Assembly (NCBI GenBank): GCA_016713245.1
Contig: JADJPM010000004.1
Span: 2,790,001 to 2,854,000 of the forward strand
Source: Verrucomicrobiaceae bacterium
GTDB lineage: Bacteria > Verrucomicrobiota > Verrucomicrobiia > Verrucomicrobiales > Verrucomicrobiaceae
Direction of reading: 5' to 3'
DNA length: 64,000 bases
A program made the position numbers and the translations under genes. Position 1 is the stretch's first letter. Each line of letters opens with the position of its first letter. The notes beneath the pieces are model-generated. The model was not told the DNA's origin. It made no database searches and was given only the letters and a program-made list of their open reading frames with translations. Shown one piece after another: positions 54,355 through 63,787 of the stretch.

Positions 54355-55395
54355 ATGAATCCGCGCATCCTGCTCGTCCTCGTTTCCTGCATTCTGAGCG
54401 TCCTTACCGGCTTGACCCTCTCTCGCCGCGGCGCGGAGGCCCCGGCCGTCCGCACGCGGCCGCTGATCGGGCTTTCCATGGATACTTTGAAGGAGGAACG
54501 CTGGCAGAAGGACCGGGACCTCTTCGTGGCGGCCGCCGGGAAGCTGGGGGCAGATGTGGAGGTGCTGTCGGCCAACAGCAGCGATACGAGGCAGCTCGCG
54601 GATGTGGAGGCTCTCATCACTCGAAAGGTAGATGCGCTGGTCATTATCCCGAAGGACGCGGCGGCGATGGCCAAAGCGGTCAACCTCGCTCACCAGGCTG
54701 GCATTCCCGTGCTCGCTTACGATCGCCTCATCACGGGCTGCGATCTCGATCTCTACATCACCTTTGATAATGTGAAGGTGGGGGAGCTTCAGGCGAAATT
54801 CCTCGCTGACCGCCTGCCAGCCACCGGCACAATGCGGCTGCTTCGCATCTACGGAGCCAAGACGGACAACAACGCGAAGCTCTTCAAGCAAGGGCAGGAC
54901 AACATCCTCCAGCCGCTCATCGCCGCCGGGAAGGTCGAGGTGCTTCACGAGGACTGGGCGGACGATTGGAAGCCAGAAAATGCCAAAAAAATCATCAATG
55001 CCGCCATCACGAAGCACGGCCCAGGCTTTGATGCCATCCTCGCCAGCAATGATGGCACCGCCGGGGGAGCCATCCAAGCGCTCACCGAAGAAGGGATCGC
55101 CGGAAAAGTGCTCGTCACCGGCCAGGACGCCGATTTGGCCGCCTGCCAGCGTCTCGTGCAGGGCACGCAGACGATGACGGTGTACAAACCGCTCCACCTG
55201 CTCTCTCAGCAGGCCGCCGAACTCGCTGTGCGCCTCGCCAGACGTCGCCCTGTCATCGCACGGGATGTTTCTCCGAATGGCGAAGTCGATGTGCCCTCAG
55301 TCTTTCTCCCCATCCATGCCGTGACGAAGGATAACCTTCGTGAAACCGTCATCCGAGATGGGTTGAGGAGCGAAAAGGACGTGTTCGGCCAGTAA
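54355..55395 (+). CDS. xylF: XylF-type sugar-binding protein
   Basis: This 346-residue periplasmic binding protein of the xylose/ribose group (cluster B) has a signal or anchor (residues 1-22), then TRPLIGLSMDTLKEERWQKD and the ligand/linker segments EALITRKVDALVIIPKD and FDAILASNDGTAGGAI. It matches D-xylose-binding XylF most closely. The xylG and xylH partners are not here. ATG 54355 is preferred, as the longer frame upstream overlaps tRNA-Arg. Confidence 0.87.
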   Translation: MNPRILLVLVSCILSVLTGLTLSRRGAEAPAVRTRPLIGLSMDTLKEERWQKDRDLFVAAAGKLGADVEVLSANSSDTRQLADVEALITRKVDALVIIPKDAAAMAKAVNLAHQAGIPVLAYDRLITGCDLDLYITFDNVKVGELQAKFLADRLPATGTMRLLRIYGAKTDNNAKLFKQGQDNILQPLIAAGKVEVLHEDWADDWKPENAKKIINAAITKHGPGFDAILASNDGTAGGAIQALTEEGIAGKVLVTGQDADLAACQRLVQGTQTMTVYKPLHLLSQQAAELAVRLARRRPVIARDVSPNGEVDVPSVFLPIHAVTKDNLRETVIRDGLRSEKDVFGQ

Positions 55396-55481
55396 GCTGT
55401 CGGCTCAGGACGGCGCATGCGCTGATTGACACCTCGTGCTTCCCGTTCCAAACCTTCCGCCCCCAACTTTCGCCGCATTAC

Positions 55482-56645
55482 ATGCCCGATACTTACGCGC
55501 TGCCCGAGAAGGAGTTTACCTCCTTTGCACCCGGCTATTGGGCCGGAAAAAACATCTCTCCACAAGACTGGAACAGTGCCGCTTGGCAGCTCCGCAACCG
55601 CGTCACCACGCTGGCCCAGCTCGAAGAGCACCTCACGCTCTCGGATGAGGAGCGGGCAGGCGTCCTTCTCTCCGGCAACAAGCTGGCGATGGCCATCACG
55701 CCGCACTATTTCAACCTCATCCACGCCCACGATCCCTCCTGCCCCATCCGTCGGCAGGTCATCCCCCGCATCGAGGAGACCTGGGATGATCCCGATGAGA
55801 TGAGCGATCCCTGCGGCGAGGATAGCCACATGCCGGTGCCCGGCCTCGTGCATCGTTACCCGGACCGCGTGCTCTTCCTTGTCACCGATCGCTGTGCGAG
55901 CTACTGCCGCTACTGCACTCGCAGCCGCGTTGTGAGCGGCGTGGGCGAGCAAGAGCTTCATACGGAATTCGAGGCCGCCTTTCGCTACCTGGAAAAGCAC
56001 ACTGAGGTGCGGGATGTGCTTCTTTCTGGCGGTGATCCCCTGCTCTTCTCCGATGCAAAGCTCGATGCCCTGCTCACCCGCCTGCGCAGCATCAAACACA
56101 TCGAATTCATCCGCCTCGGCACCCGCGTGCCCATCTTTGTGCCGCAGCGCATCACGCCAGAGCTTTGCCGCATGCTGCAAAAGCATCATCCGCTATGGAT
56201 GAGCATTCACACCAACCATCCCCGAGAGCTGACCACCGAGGTGCGGGACGCTTTGAGCCTGCTCGCCAACCACGGCGTGCCTCTGGGCAATCAAAGTGTG
56301 CTCCTCCGCGGGGTGAATGACGACGCCGCCGTGATGAAAAGCCTTCTGCATAAGCTGCTCATGTGCCGTGTGCGCCCCTATTACCTCTACCAGTGTGATC
56401 TCATTCAGGGCAGTTCTCACCTTCGCACGAGCGTCACCGAGGGGGTGGAGATCATCGAGCAGCTCCGCGGGCATACCACGGGGTATGCCATCCCCCAATT
56501 CGTCATCGACGGCCCCGGCGGCGGCGGCAAAATTCCCGTGAATCCCGATTACGTCCTCCTCCGCGATGAGCAGCGGGTTCTCCTCCGAAATTACGAGGGC
56601 AAAACCTTCGAGTATCCCGAGCCTGCGCTCGTCAGGGTGTCCTGA
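55482..56645 (+). CDS. kamA: lysine 2,3-aminomutase-like radical SAM enzyme
   Basis: This 387-residue enzyme has the radical SAM cluster CASYCRYC (CxxxCxxC) near residue 143, LLSGGDPLLF, and a GPGGGGKIPVNPDY segment containing the PLP lysine. This matches KamA/AblA, which makes L-beta-lysine from lysine. No ablB acetyltransferase is adjacent, so use as an osmolyte is not shown. It stands 86 bp after xylF on the same strand. Confidence 0.9.
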   Translation: MPDTYALPEKEFTSFAPGYWAGKNISPQDWNSAAWQLRNRVTTLAQLEEHLTLSDEERAGVLLSGNKLAMAITPHYFNLIHAHDPSCPIRRQVIPRIEETWDDPDEMSDPCGEDSHMPVPGLVHRYPDRVLFLVTDRCASYCRYCTRSRVVSGVGEQELHTEFEAAFRYLEKHTEVRDVLLSGGDPLLFSDAKLDALLTRLRSIKHIEFIRLGTRVPIFVPQRITPELCRMLQKHHPLWMSIHTNHPRELTTEVRDALSLLANHGVPLGNQSVLLRGVNDDAAVMKSLLHKLLMCRVRPYYLYQCDLIQGSSHLRTSVTEGVEIIEQLRGHTTGYAIPQFVIDGPGGGGKIPVNPDYVLLRDEQRVLLRNYEGKTFEYPEPALVRVS

Positions 56646-56788
56646 TGCCTTCCCCCAAGGAGAAATGCGGTGATGATTCACCCAAATTCCCTGAACGATA
56701 TGGTGTTTATTGGCCTTTCTGGGCGAAAGTCCATCCCACCTTCCCCGGTTCTTGACGCACGTTTAACATGCCCTTACCATCGCCGCCG

Positions 56789-58128
56789 ATGCGTTCCACT
56801 CTCACTTCCCGACTCCCGGTCGCCGCCTTTGCCGTGGCCGCGACGTTTTTCACCGTTCAGACGCCTGCCTTTGCCTTGCTCGATTTCATCTTCGGCAAGA
56901 AGGAAAAGTGGCACCGACCGCCGATGAGCGCACGATGCAGGAGCAGGCTGCTCAGGACCTCCTCAACCAAGGTCTCGCCGCCCAGGAGGCTGGCAAATCA
57001 GGCCGTGCCAACGGCTACTACGAGAAGGTCGTGAAGCAGTATCCCTTCACCAAAGCCGCTGGCGAAGCTGCCTACCAGCGTGCCGTCATCGTCCGCCACA
57101 CCGAAAACGATCTCGAAGACGCCTTTAACGCTTTCCAGGACTTCATCGACAACCATCGCCAAAGCCCCCGCTTTGCCGAAGCCATCGAACGGCAATATGA
57201 AATCGCCGAAGAAGCAAAGGGCGGTAAAAAACAGCGCAGTCTGATCTTTCTGCCGATGAAGATGAATGCCTCGGACATCCTCGCCTTCTACGAGAAGATC
57301 ATCTCCAACGCCCCCTACGGTAAATTTGCGGCACTCAGCCAGTTCAGCATCGCTGAGATCCATCAGGATATGAAGGAGAAGGATAAGGCGATTCAAGCCT
57401 ATCAAAGAGTGGTGGATAACTATCCTGGCACTTCACAAGCCTCTGAAGCGCAGTTCCGCATCGCCTCCATCAGCAATGTGGCCGCGCAACGCAGCGAAGA
57501 CTCCTCCAACCTCACCGCCACCCGCGATGCCCTCAAGACCTACATGGCCGTCAATCCCGTTGGCGAGCGCAAGCAAGAGGCGGAACAGATCCTCCGTCAG
57601 GTAAATACCGCCGAAGCAAACCAGTCCCTTAGCATCGCCAAGTTTTATCGCACTCAGGGCAAAACCGTCGCCTCGGCGATGTATCTGAATGAAGCGATCA
57701 AATTTGGCTCGCCCGAAGTCTCGGCTGAAGCCCGTGAAATCCTCGCGGAGCTTGCCGCCGAGGACCCAGATGGCGTCACCCAATCCCGCCGCGGCCAGCC
57801 AGACCAAGATTTCACCAAGCTGGCATCGAAAGATCTCAAGTCCCGTCCCGATTACGTCGGCCCGATGGCACCTGAACTCGCCCGTTTGGCTGAAAAGCCG
57901 CGCATGAGGTCTGGCAACGATTCCTTCATGCCCATTCCGCTCACGGAGCCCGCCTTGCCCTTGCAGCCGGGAGGCACTAGCCCGATGCCTGGTTCATTGC
58001 TGCCTACGCTGCCAGAAACGGAAAAGCCTGCTCTCCTCCCAGTGCCATCCACTCCTAGCAGCACAGCGCCCGCTCCCGGTGCTCCTCCTGTGCCTGCACC
58101 GCCCGTCCCTTCGAAGCCAGTGCCGTAA
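56789..58128 (+). pseudogene. BamD-like TPR outer-membrane protein, frameshifted
   Basis: A signal peptide is encoded from ATG 56789 (RSTLTSRLPVAAFAVAAT, AFALLDF). The body is in a different frame from GTG 56908: TPR-type repeats (NQGLAAQEAGKSGRANGYYE, AFNAFQDFIDNHRQSPRFAE, AIQAYQRVVDNYPGTSQASE) as in BamD/YfiO or YbgF, then a Pro-rich tail. Adding one A to the AAAA run at 56904-56907 fuses both parts as FGKKEKVAPTADERT, giving a ~446-residue exported TPR protein. This points to a one-base loss (real or consensus). lptE follows 58 bp downstream. Confidence 0.82.
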
Positions 58129-58186
58129 TATCTTGCGTCGCTTGTTCCACTCCGCCATTCTTGCCGCTCTTCGCCGCAGTCCTCGC

Positions 58187-58696
58187 ATGAAACACCTTTC
58201 CTTTTTGCTCCTCGCCGCCGCTTGCGTTCTTTTACCTGCCTGCGCAGGCTATCAATTAGGGGGGCAAAAGCCGACAAGGCTTCGTGAGATTCGCACCCTG
58301 GCAGTGCCAGCCTTTGATAATTTGACATTGGAGCCCCGCGTGGCCGTCAACGCCACCAATGCAGCCATCAAAGCAATCCAAAATCATGGTGCTTATGAGA
58401 TCGTCCCTCGCGATCAAGCCGATGCCGTACTCAAAGCCAGTGTTCGCAATGTGCATCGCACCCAGTTCCGCTCGGATCGCACCAACATCCTGCGCAGCTC
58501 TCAGATGCAGGTGATGCTCGACATCCAATACTCCATCGAAGATCGAAGCGGCCGTGTGCTCCACACAAATTTCGTCAACGGGGAGACCCAGATGCTTATC
58601 GACCCGAATTTGCAGCTTTCGGAGACTCAAGCTCTCGAAGACGCCGCCCAACGCGCCGCCATCAAACTTGCCGATGACATCTGCGAAGGCTGGTGA
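58187..58696 (+). CDS. lptE: LptE, LPS assembly lipoprotein
   Basis: This 169-residue lipoprotein has lipobox LLPAC (residues ~15-19). The mature domain follows the LptE pattern: GYQLGG at its start, LAVPAFDNLTLEPRV, a helix with ATNAAIKAIQN, and beta strands such as VLKASVRNVHRTQFRSD. It would assist LptD in inserting lipopolysaccharide at the outer membrane. Verrucomicrobial genomes place it near BAM-type TPR genes, as here. The rsmI start overlaps its 3' end by 23 bp. Confidence 0.88.
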   Translation: MKHLSFLLLAAACVLLPACAGYQLGGQKPTRLREIRTLAVPAFDNLTLEPRVAVNATNAAIKAIQNHGAYEIVPRDQADAVLKASVRNVHRTQFRSDRTNILRSSQMQVMLDIQYSIEDRSGRVLHTNFVNGETQMLIDPNLQLSETQALEDAAQRAAIKLADDICEGW

Positions 58697-59480
58697 CCTG
58701 CTGCCGGAGGAGGAACCGCTCGATGTTTCTCCGCTCCAATCCCCCGAGGATGATCCCTTCGAGGCTCCTCAGCCCTCCCATCGGCTTGTCGCAGTTCTTC
58801 ACCTCGTCGCCACGCCCATCGGCAATCTCGGCGACATCACATCACGGGCCGTCGATACGCTGCGAAATGCCGATCTCATCGCCTGCGAGGATACACGGCA
58901 CTCCGGCATGCTTTTGAAGCACCTCGGCATCAAGGCCCGGCTCATCAGTCTCAACGAACACAACGAAGCGCACCGCATTCCGCAGATGCTCGATCACATG
59001 CGTAGCGGTGGCAGCGTGGCAATGATCTCCGATGCAGGCATGCCGACGATCTCCGATCCTGGCCAAAGGTTCGTCGCAGCCACCGTGGGAGCTGGTTTTG
59101 CCATCGACAGCCTTCCAGGCCCCAGTGCTGTGCTCACCGCTCTCTCCGCCAGCGGCCTGCCGACGACGCCCTTTTACTTCGGCGGCTTCCTTCCTCATAA
59201 AAAAGGTGCCCGCACCACCGAGCTCACCGCCGCTCTCGCCCGTGATGCCACCAGCATCTACTTTGAGAGTCCCTACCGCATCCTCGACACCCTCGAAATC
59301 CTCGCCACCGCCTCGCCCGAGCATCGCGTGGTGTGCGCCCGCGAGCTGACGAAGAAATTCGCCGAGTTTCAGCGCGGCACCGCCGCTAAGGTGCATGCTC
59401 ATTTTCTGGTCAAAGCGCCGAAAGGTGAGTTCACCCTGCTCATCGCACCTGCCACAGCGCCGAAGTGGCTGACGTGGTGA
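58674..59480 (+). CDS. rsmI: 16S rRNA 2'-O-methyltransferase RsmI
   Basis: This 268-residue tetrapyrrole-methylase-fold enzyme methylates the ribose of C1402 in 16S rRNA. It shows the core motifs LVATPIGNLGDIT, IACEDTRHSGMLLKHLG, MISDAGMPTISDPG, GPSAVLTALSASGLP and FYFGGFLP. ATG 58674 adds about 38 residues before the fold but is the only ATG in frame near it, and overlaps lptE by 23 bp. Confidence 0.93.
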   Translation: MTSAKAGDLLPEEEPLDVSPLQSPEDDPFEAPQPSHRLVAVLHLVATPIGNLGDITSRAVDTLRNADLIACEDTRHSGMLLKHLGIKARLISLNEHNEAHRIPQMLDHMRSGGSVAMISDAGMPTISDPGQRFVAATVGAGFAIDSLPGPSAVLTALSASGLPTTPFYFGGFLPHKKGARTTELTAALARDATSIYFESPYRILDTLEILATASPEHRVVCARELTKKFAEFQRGTAAKVHAHFLVKAPKGEFTLLIAPATAPKWLTW

Positions 59481-59541
59481 TGCACCTTTCCTTAAACAAT
59501 CGGCCTCTCTGCCGCGTTTTGCCTTTCCCACGCTCTCACCC

Positions 59542-60888
59542 ATGAAATCGACCGCCACGCTCCTCGCCCTCGCCTTGCTCGTCACCTCCGCTAGTGCTGA
59601 AAACTGGCCAAACTGGCGCGGCCCCAATCAAGATGGCTCCAGCAGCGAAACCGGCCTTCCATCCAAATTCAGCCCCAAAGAAGGCGTAAAATGGGCGGCA
59701 GACGTTCCAGGCATTGCCGCCTCCGTCCCGGTGATCTGGGGAGACAACATCTTCATCACCGCTCCCATCGTGGCGGAGAAAAAACTCGTCGGTCTTTGCT
59801 ACGACAAAAAAACCGGCCAGGAAAAGTGGCGCACCACCATCTCCGAGGGCAACGAAGTGCAGTGGGATGACAAAAGCAATCTCGCCAGCCCATCCGCCGC
59901 CACCGATGGCGACCGCGTTTACTTCCTCTTCGCCAACGCCATCGCCGCCGCCTGCGATTTCAGCGGCAAAATCATCTGGAAGCGTGACTTCACGGAGACG
60001 CACGGTGCCTTTGCCACCCAGTGGACCTATGGCAGCAGCCCCACCATCGACAGTGGCAAGCTCTACATCCAAGTGCTCCAGCGGAACGAGACATTCAAAT
60101 TTCAGGAGAAGTTCGAAAAAGGCACCGCAGGCAAGGACATGAGCAGCTACATCCTCGCCCTCGACCCAGCCACCGGGAAGGACATCTGGAAGCATGTGCG
60201 CCCCAGCCTCGCCGCCATCGAATCCCTCGAAGCCTTCAGCAGCCCCGTCTTCACCACCCACAAAGATCAGCGCCTCATGCTCATCTCCGGCGGTGACACG
60301 CTCACCATTCATGATGCTGCCACCGGCAAAGAATTCTCCCGCATCGCCACCTGGAACCCGCCGGGTGACGGCTACAACAAGTTCTTCCGCCTCGTCCCCT
60401 CGCCCGTCGTCGGCGATGGCATCGCCATCGTCTGCGCTCCGAAGAACTCGCCCGTCTTTGCGCTGCCGCTCGATGCCAAAGGTGAGACCCAGCCCATCTG
60501 GCAGACCGAGCAAAAAGGTGTCACCAGCGATGTGCCCACTCCCGCCTTCTACAAAGGCAAATTCTACGTCCTCGACGGCGGCAAGAAGCTCCTGAGCTGC
60601 CTCGAACCCAAGACCGGCAAAGTTCTCTGGACGGGCGAACTCGGTGGCAAGACCAAGTTCGAAAGCAGCCCCACCGTGGCCGATGGCAAAGTGTATTGCA
60701 TGAACTTCTGGGGAGAGGTTTACGTCGCCAAAACAGACAGCGCTCAATTTGAACTCCTCTCCGTCAATGAGATGGGCAATGGCTCCAAGCCCAACGGCAA
60801 TGCCGAAAGCGTCCGCGCCGCCATCTCCGTGAGCGACAGCAGCCTCTTCATCCGCACGCAGGACAAGCTGTATCGCGTGGGCAAGTGA
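59542..60888 (+). CDS. secreted PQQ-type beta-propeller protein
   Basis: This 448-residue exported protein has a signal peptide (residues 1-19), the NWPNWRGPNQDGSS opening common in the family and propeller blades with DPATGKDIWKHV-like, ITSDVPTPAFYKGKFYVLDG-like and KTGKVLWTGELGG repeats. This is the PQQ-like or quinoprotein fold common in Planctomycetes and Verrucomicrobia. No cofactor residues are certain, so it may be a non-enzymatic binding protein. Confidence 0.87.
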   Translation: MKSTATLLALALLVTSASAENWPNWRGPNQDGSSSETGLPSKFSPKEGVKWAADVPGIAASVPVIWGDNIFITAPIVAEKKLVGLCYDKKTGQEKWRTTISEGNEVQWDDKSNLASPSAATDGDRVYFLFANAIAAACDFSGKIIWKRDFTETHGAFATQWTYGSSPTIDSGKLYIQVLQRNETFKFQEKFEKGTAGKDMSSYILALDPATGKDIWKHVRPSLAAIESLEAFSSPVFTTHKDQRLMLISGGDTLTIHDAATGKEFSRIATWNPPGDGYNKFFRLVPSPVVGDGIAIVCAPKNSPVFALPLDAKGETQPIWQTEQKGVTSDVPTPAFYKGKFYVLDGGKKLLSCLEPKTGKVLWTGELGGKTKFESSPTVADGKVYCMNFWGEVYVAKTDSAQFELLSVNEMGNGSKPNGNAESVRAAISVSDSSLFIRTQDKLYRVGK

Positions 60889-60927
60889 GCGGGTTGCGCT
60901 TCACGACCTGCTGAGCCACCTTCCGCC

Positions 60928-61587
60928 ATGAGCGCCGCCATCCTCGAAACCCTCCTGCAAGCTCCTGACCTGCCCGAACTCATCCAGCAGGCCCAGCGCA
61001 GCCTCGCCACCGAGCAAAGGATGAGGGAGAAGTTCTATGCGGATATCACACCTGAGCACAAATGGGAGTTCATCCAGGGTGAGGTCATCATGCACTCACC
61101 GGCACTCAACCGGCACCTCCAGGCCACCAAAGCTATCTTCAAGCTCATGGAAGGCTTTGTCACCACTCGCGGGCTTGGAGACGTGCAGATCGAGAAAGCC
61201 ATGACCTGCTTTCCCCGCAACGACTACGAACCTGACATCATGTTTTTCGGCACGGCGAAGATGCAGCTCATCTTCCCGGACACGCTCAGGTTTCCCATCC
61301 CAGACCTCATTGTCGAAGTGCTGGCACCCTCGACAGAGAAACGTGATCGTGGCATCAAGTTCGAGGACTACGCCCTGCACGGCGTCGGTGAATACTGGAT
61401 CGTCGATACCGAGGCGGAAACCATCGAACTGTATCGACTGCAAGGCAGCGTGTACCCGCCGGTCGAAGCTAAAAGGGACGGCATCCTCACGAGTGAAATC
61501 ATCCCAGGTTTCGAAATGCCTGTGCGAGCCGCTTTTGATCCGCTGGTCAACGCGGAAGCCATGAAGGCCATCTGGAGTAGAGGATGA
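60928..61587 (+). CDS. Uma2 family putative endonuclease
   Basis: This 219-residue protein of the Uma2/DUF820 family has the PD-(D/E)xK-like pattern: YEPDIMFF, then PDLIVEVLAPSTEKRDRGIK and YWIVDTEAETIELY. Proteins of this kind are abundant in cyanobacteria and related phyla, with unknown roles in most cases. It overlaps the next gene by four bases (ATGA). Confidence 0.88.
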   Translation: MSAAILETLLQAPDLPELIQQAQRSLATEQRMREKFYADITPEHKWEFIQGEVIMHSPALNRHLQATKAIFKLMEGFVTTRGLGDVQIEKAMTCFPRNDYEPDIMFFGTAKMQLIFPDTLRFPIPDLIVEVLAPSTEKRDRGIKFEDYALHGVGEYWIVDTEAETIELYRLQGSVYPPVEAKRDGILTSEIIPGFEMPVRAAFDPLVNAEAMKAIWSRG

Positions 61588-63743
61588 GCTTCCTCAACGT
61601 CATCCTCCTCGCTGGCGCGGCGGCCTTTTTGATCCCGTTGCTCATCCATCTGCTGAACAAGCGGAAGGTCGTCACCGTGCGCTGGGGGGCGATGCACCTG
61701 CTGCATGAGGTCATCCGGCAGAAGAAGCGCAAAATGAAGATCGAGCAGCTTTTGCTGCTCATCACCCGAGTCGCCATCCCGATCATTCTCGCGCTTTGCC
61801 TGGCCCGTCCGGTGCTCACGGCCTTGCGTTCGCTTGGTTTGGGCAGTTCATCACTCATCGTCATGCTCGACGATTCCTTCTCGATGCGTGCACCGGCGGA
61901 AAAATCGGCCGTGGTAGGTGCCAGCGTGGCCGATGCGGCACGCCATGACCTTCAGCAGATGACAGAAAGCCTTCCCAGCGGCTCCGCAGCGCAGATCGTG
62001 CTCAGCGGTGGATCACCGCGCAAGCTGCTCGATCAACCGACCACCGCACTCGATCTCGTGCCGAAGAAGCTTGCCGAGGTGCCGTCCATGTCCGGTCCCG
62101 TTTCGGCCAATGACGCGTTTCAGGCCGCCACCTCCGCATTGAAGGACGCACCCACGGCTGCACGCGAAATCGTCGTCGTCTCCGATTTCCAGGAGGCCGA
62201 CTGGAAAGCCATCGCGGATGGCGCGGCACTTCCCGCACTCGAAAACCTCTCCAAGCAGGAACCCAAACCGCAAATCACGTTTTACCGCCTCGGCAGCGAT
62301 CTCGCGGAAAACATCAGCATCGCCAGCGCTGACCTCTCCGCGCTTGTTGCCGCCGAAACGCAGCCCATCGGCATTCGTGTGCGCCTCAAAAACCATGGCA
62401 AACGCCCCTGGCAGGACATTCCGGTGCATTTGGAGGCTGATGGCACACGCCTGCGCACCGCACGCGTCACCCTCGCACCGGAAGGCGAGGCCGTTCTGAG
62501 CTTCACGCATGCTTTTGATAAGGTGGGTGATCACTCGCTTTCCGTCCGACTCGAAGGCGATAGCTTCAGCGATGACAATGCCTTTCACAGCGTCGTGCAG
62601 GTGCGCAATCAGCTCAATGTCCTGCTCATCGACGGCAAGCCCGGCACCACCCCGCTCGAAGGCGCCACCGACTTCCTCGAACTCGCCCTCACGCCGCACA
62701 CCGCCGCCGCCAACTCACTCAAAGACCTCATCCGCACTCGCAAGATCGACCAGCGCAAGCTCCGCCGCGATGACTACAAAGACGCTGAAGTCATCATCCT
62801 CGCCAATTGCCAGCGCATTCAAGGAAATGACCTCACTGAACTCGACAAGTTCGTCAAAGCCGGTTGTGGACTCATGATCTTCGCCGGGCCGGACATCGAC
62901 ATCGAGCATTACAACCGCGAACTCTTCCGCAAAGGTGAGGGCCTCCTGCCTGCCGCCATCAAAGGCATGGCCCGTGCCGAAATGGCCGATTCACCCGCCC
63001 GCGTGCTCATGCAGCGGCTGACACATCCGAGCGTGCTCTACTTCAACGACTCCCGCGGCGGCCGCCTTCAAGATGCCGAGTTTCGCAGTTGGATCGAATT
63101 CGCCCCACCGCCGGATGAAAACACCCAGCGCATCCTCAGCCTCGACCGCAACGCCCCGCTGCTCCTTGAAAAGAAGCTCGGCCAAGGCCGCGTCATTGTC
63201 TGCGCGACGACCGCGAACGCCGAATGGACCAATCTGCCGCTGCAGCCCTTCTTTGTGCCGCTCATGCAGCGCCTCACCACCTACCTCGCCACGGAAGGCA
63301 GTGCGCCAGCCTGGCAACTCGTCGGTTCCAGCCTTCGGGTAAATCTCGAAAAAGCCGAACTCGGCGCCGAATTCACCCTGCGTGATCCCACCGGCCAGAC
63401 GCAGACGTTGAAGAGCCAGCAGGAAGGCGAGAAAGTCTTCATCCAAAGCCCCGCCATCACCCAACCCGGCATTTTCACGCTCCAACGCACCGGCACGGAC
63501 AAAACCACCCTCCTCGCCTTCAACACCGACAACACCGAAAGCGACCTCAAACCGCTCCCGGCCGATCAGATCAAAAAGATCGCCGACCGCCATGAAGCCG
63601 CTTTCGCCGATTCCCTCCAGGCCTACCAATCCCTCGACCGCACCCGCCGCCACGGCAGCGAACTCTGGCAACCGCTGCTCATTGGCCTGCTAGTGCTCCT
63701 GTTTTTGGAGGTGCTGCTACAGCAGCGCATCGCACGAGGCTGA
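61584..63743 (+). CDS. BatA/VWA-domain membrane protein
   Basis: This 719-residue protein begins with a membrane domain of the aerotolerance BatA type (residues 1-80, AAAFLIPLLIHLLNKRKVV) with a helix near 65-80. A VWA domain follows, with the MIDAS-like DDSFSMRAP near residue 95. A large middle region has beta-rich domains, and a C-terminal helix near residue 695 (LLIGLLVLLFLEVLL) anchors it. It resembles the large BatA-like proteins next to MoxR ATPases, but no MoxR gene is in the window. It starts four bases inside the Uma2 gene. Confidence 0.85.
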   Translation: MSFLNVILLAGAAAFLIPLLIHLLNKRKVVTVRWGAMHLLHEVIRQKKRKMKIEQLLLLITRVAIPIILALCLARPVLTALRSLGLGSSSLIVMLDDSFSMRAPAEKSAVVGASVADAARHDLQQMTESLPSGSAAQIVLSGGSPRKLLDQPTTALDLVPKKLAEVPSMSGPVSANDAFQAATSALKDAPTAAREIVVVSDFQEADWKAIADGAALPALENLSKQEPKPQITFYRLGSDLAENISIASADLSALVAAETQPIGIRVRLKNHGKRPWQDIPVHLEADGTRLRTARVTLAPEGEAVLSFTHAFDKVGDHSLSVRLEGDSFSDDNAFHSVVQVRNQLNVLLIDGKPGTTPLEGATDFLELALTPHTAAANSLKDLIRTRKIDQRKLRRDDYKDAEVIILANCQRIQGNDLTELDKFVKAGCGLMIFAGPDIDIEHYNRELFRKGEGLLPAAIKGMARAEMADSPARVLMQRLTHPSVLYFNDSRGGRLQDAEFRSWIEFAPPPDENTQRILSLDRNAPLLLEKKLGQGRVIVCATTANAEWTNLPLQPFFVPLMQRLTTYLATEGSAPAWQLVGSSLRVNLEKAELGAEFTLRDPTGQTQTLKSQQEGEKVFIQSPAITQPGIFTLQRTGTDKTTLLAFNTDNTESDLKPLPADQIKKIADRHEAAFADSLQAYQSLDRTRRHGSELWQPLLIGLLVLLFLEVLLQQRIARG

Positions 63744-63787
63744 AGTCCGCGATTGAAATAGATGGTGGCACCTGTTAGGCTGATTTT

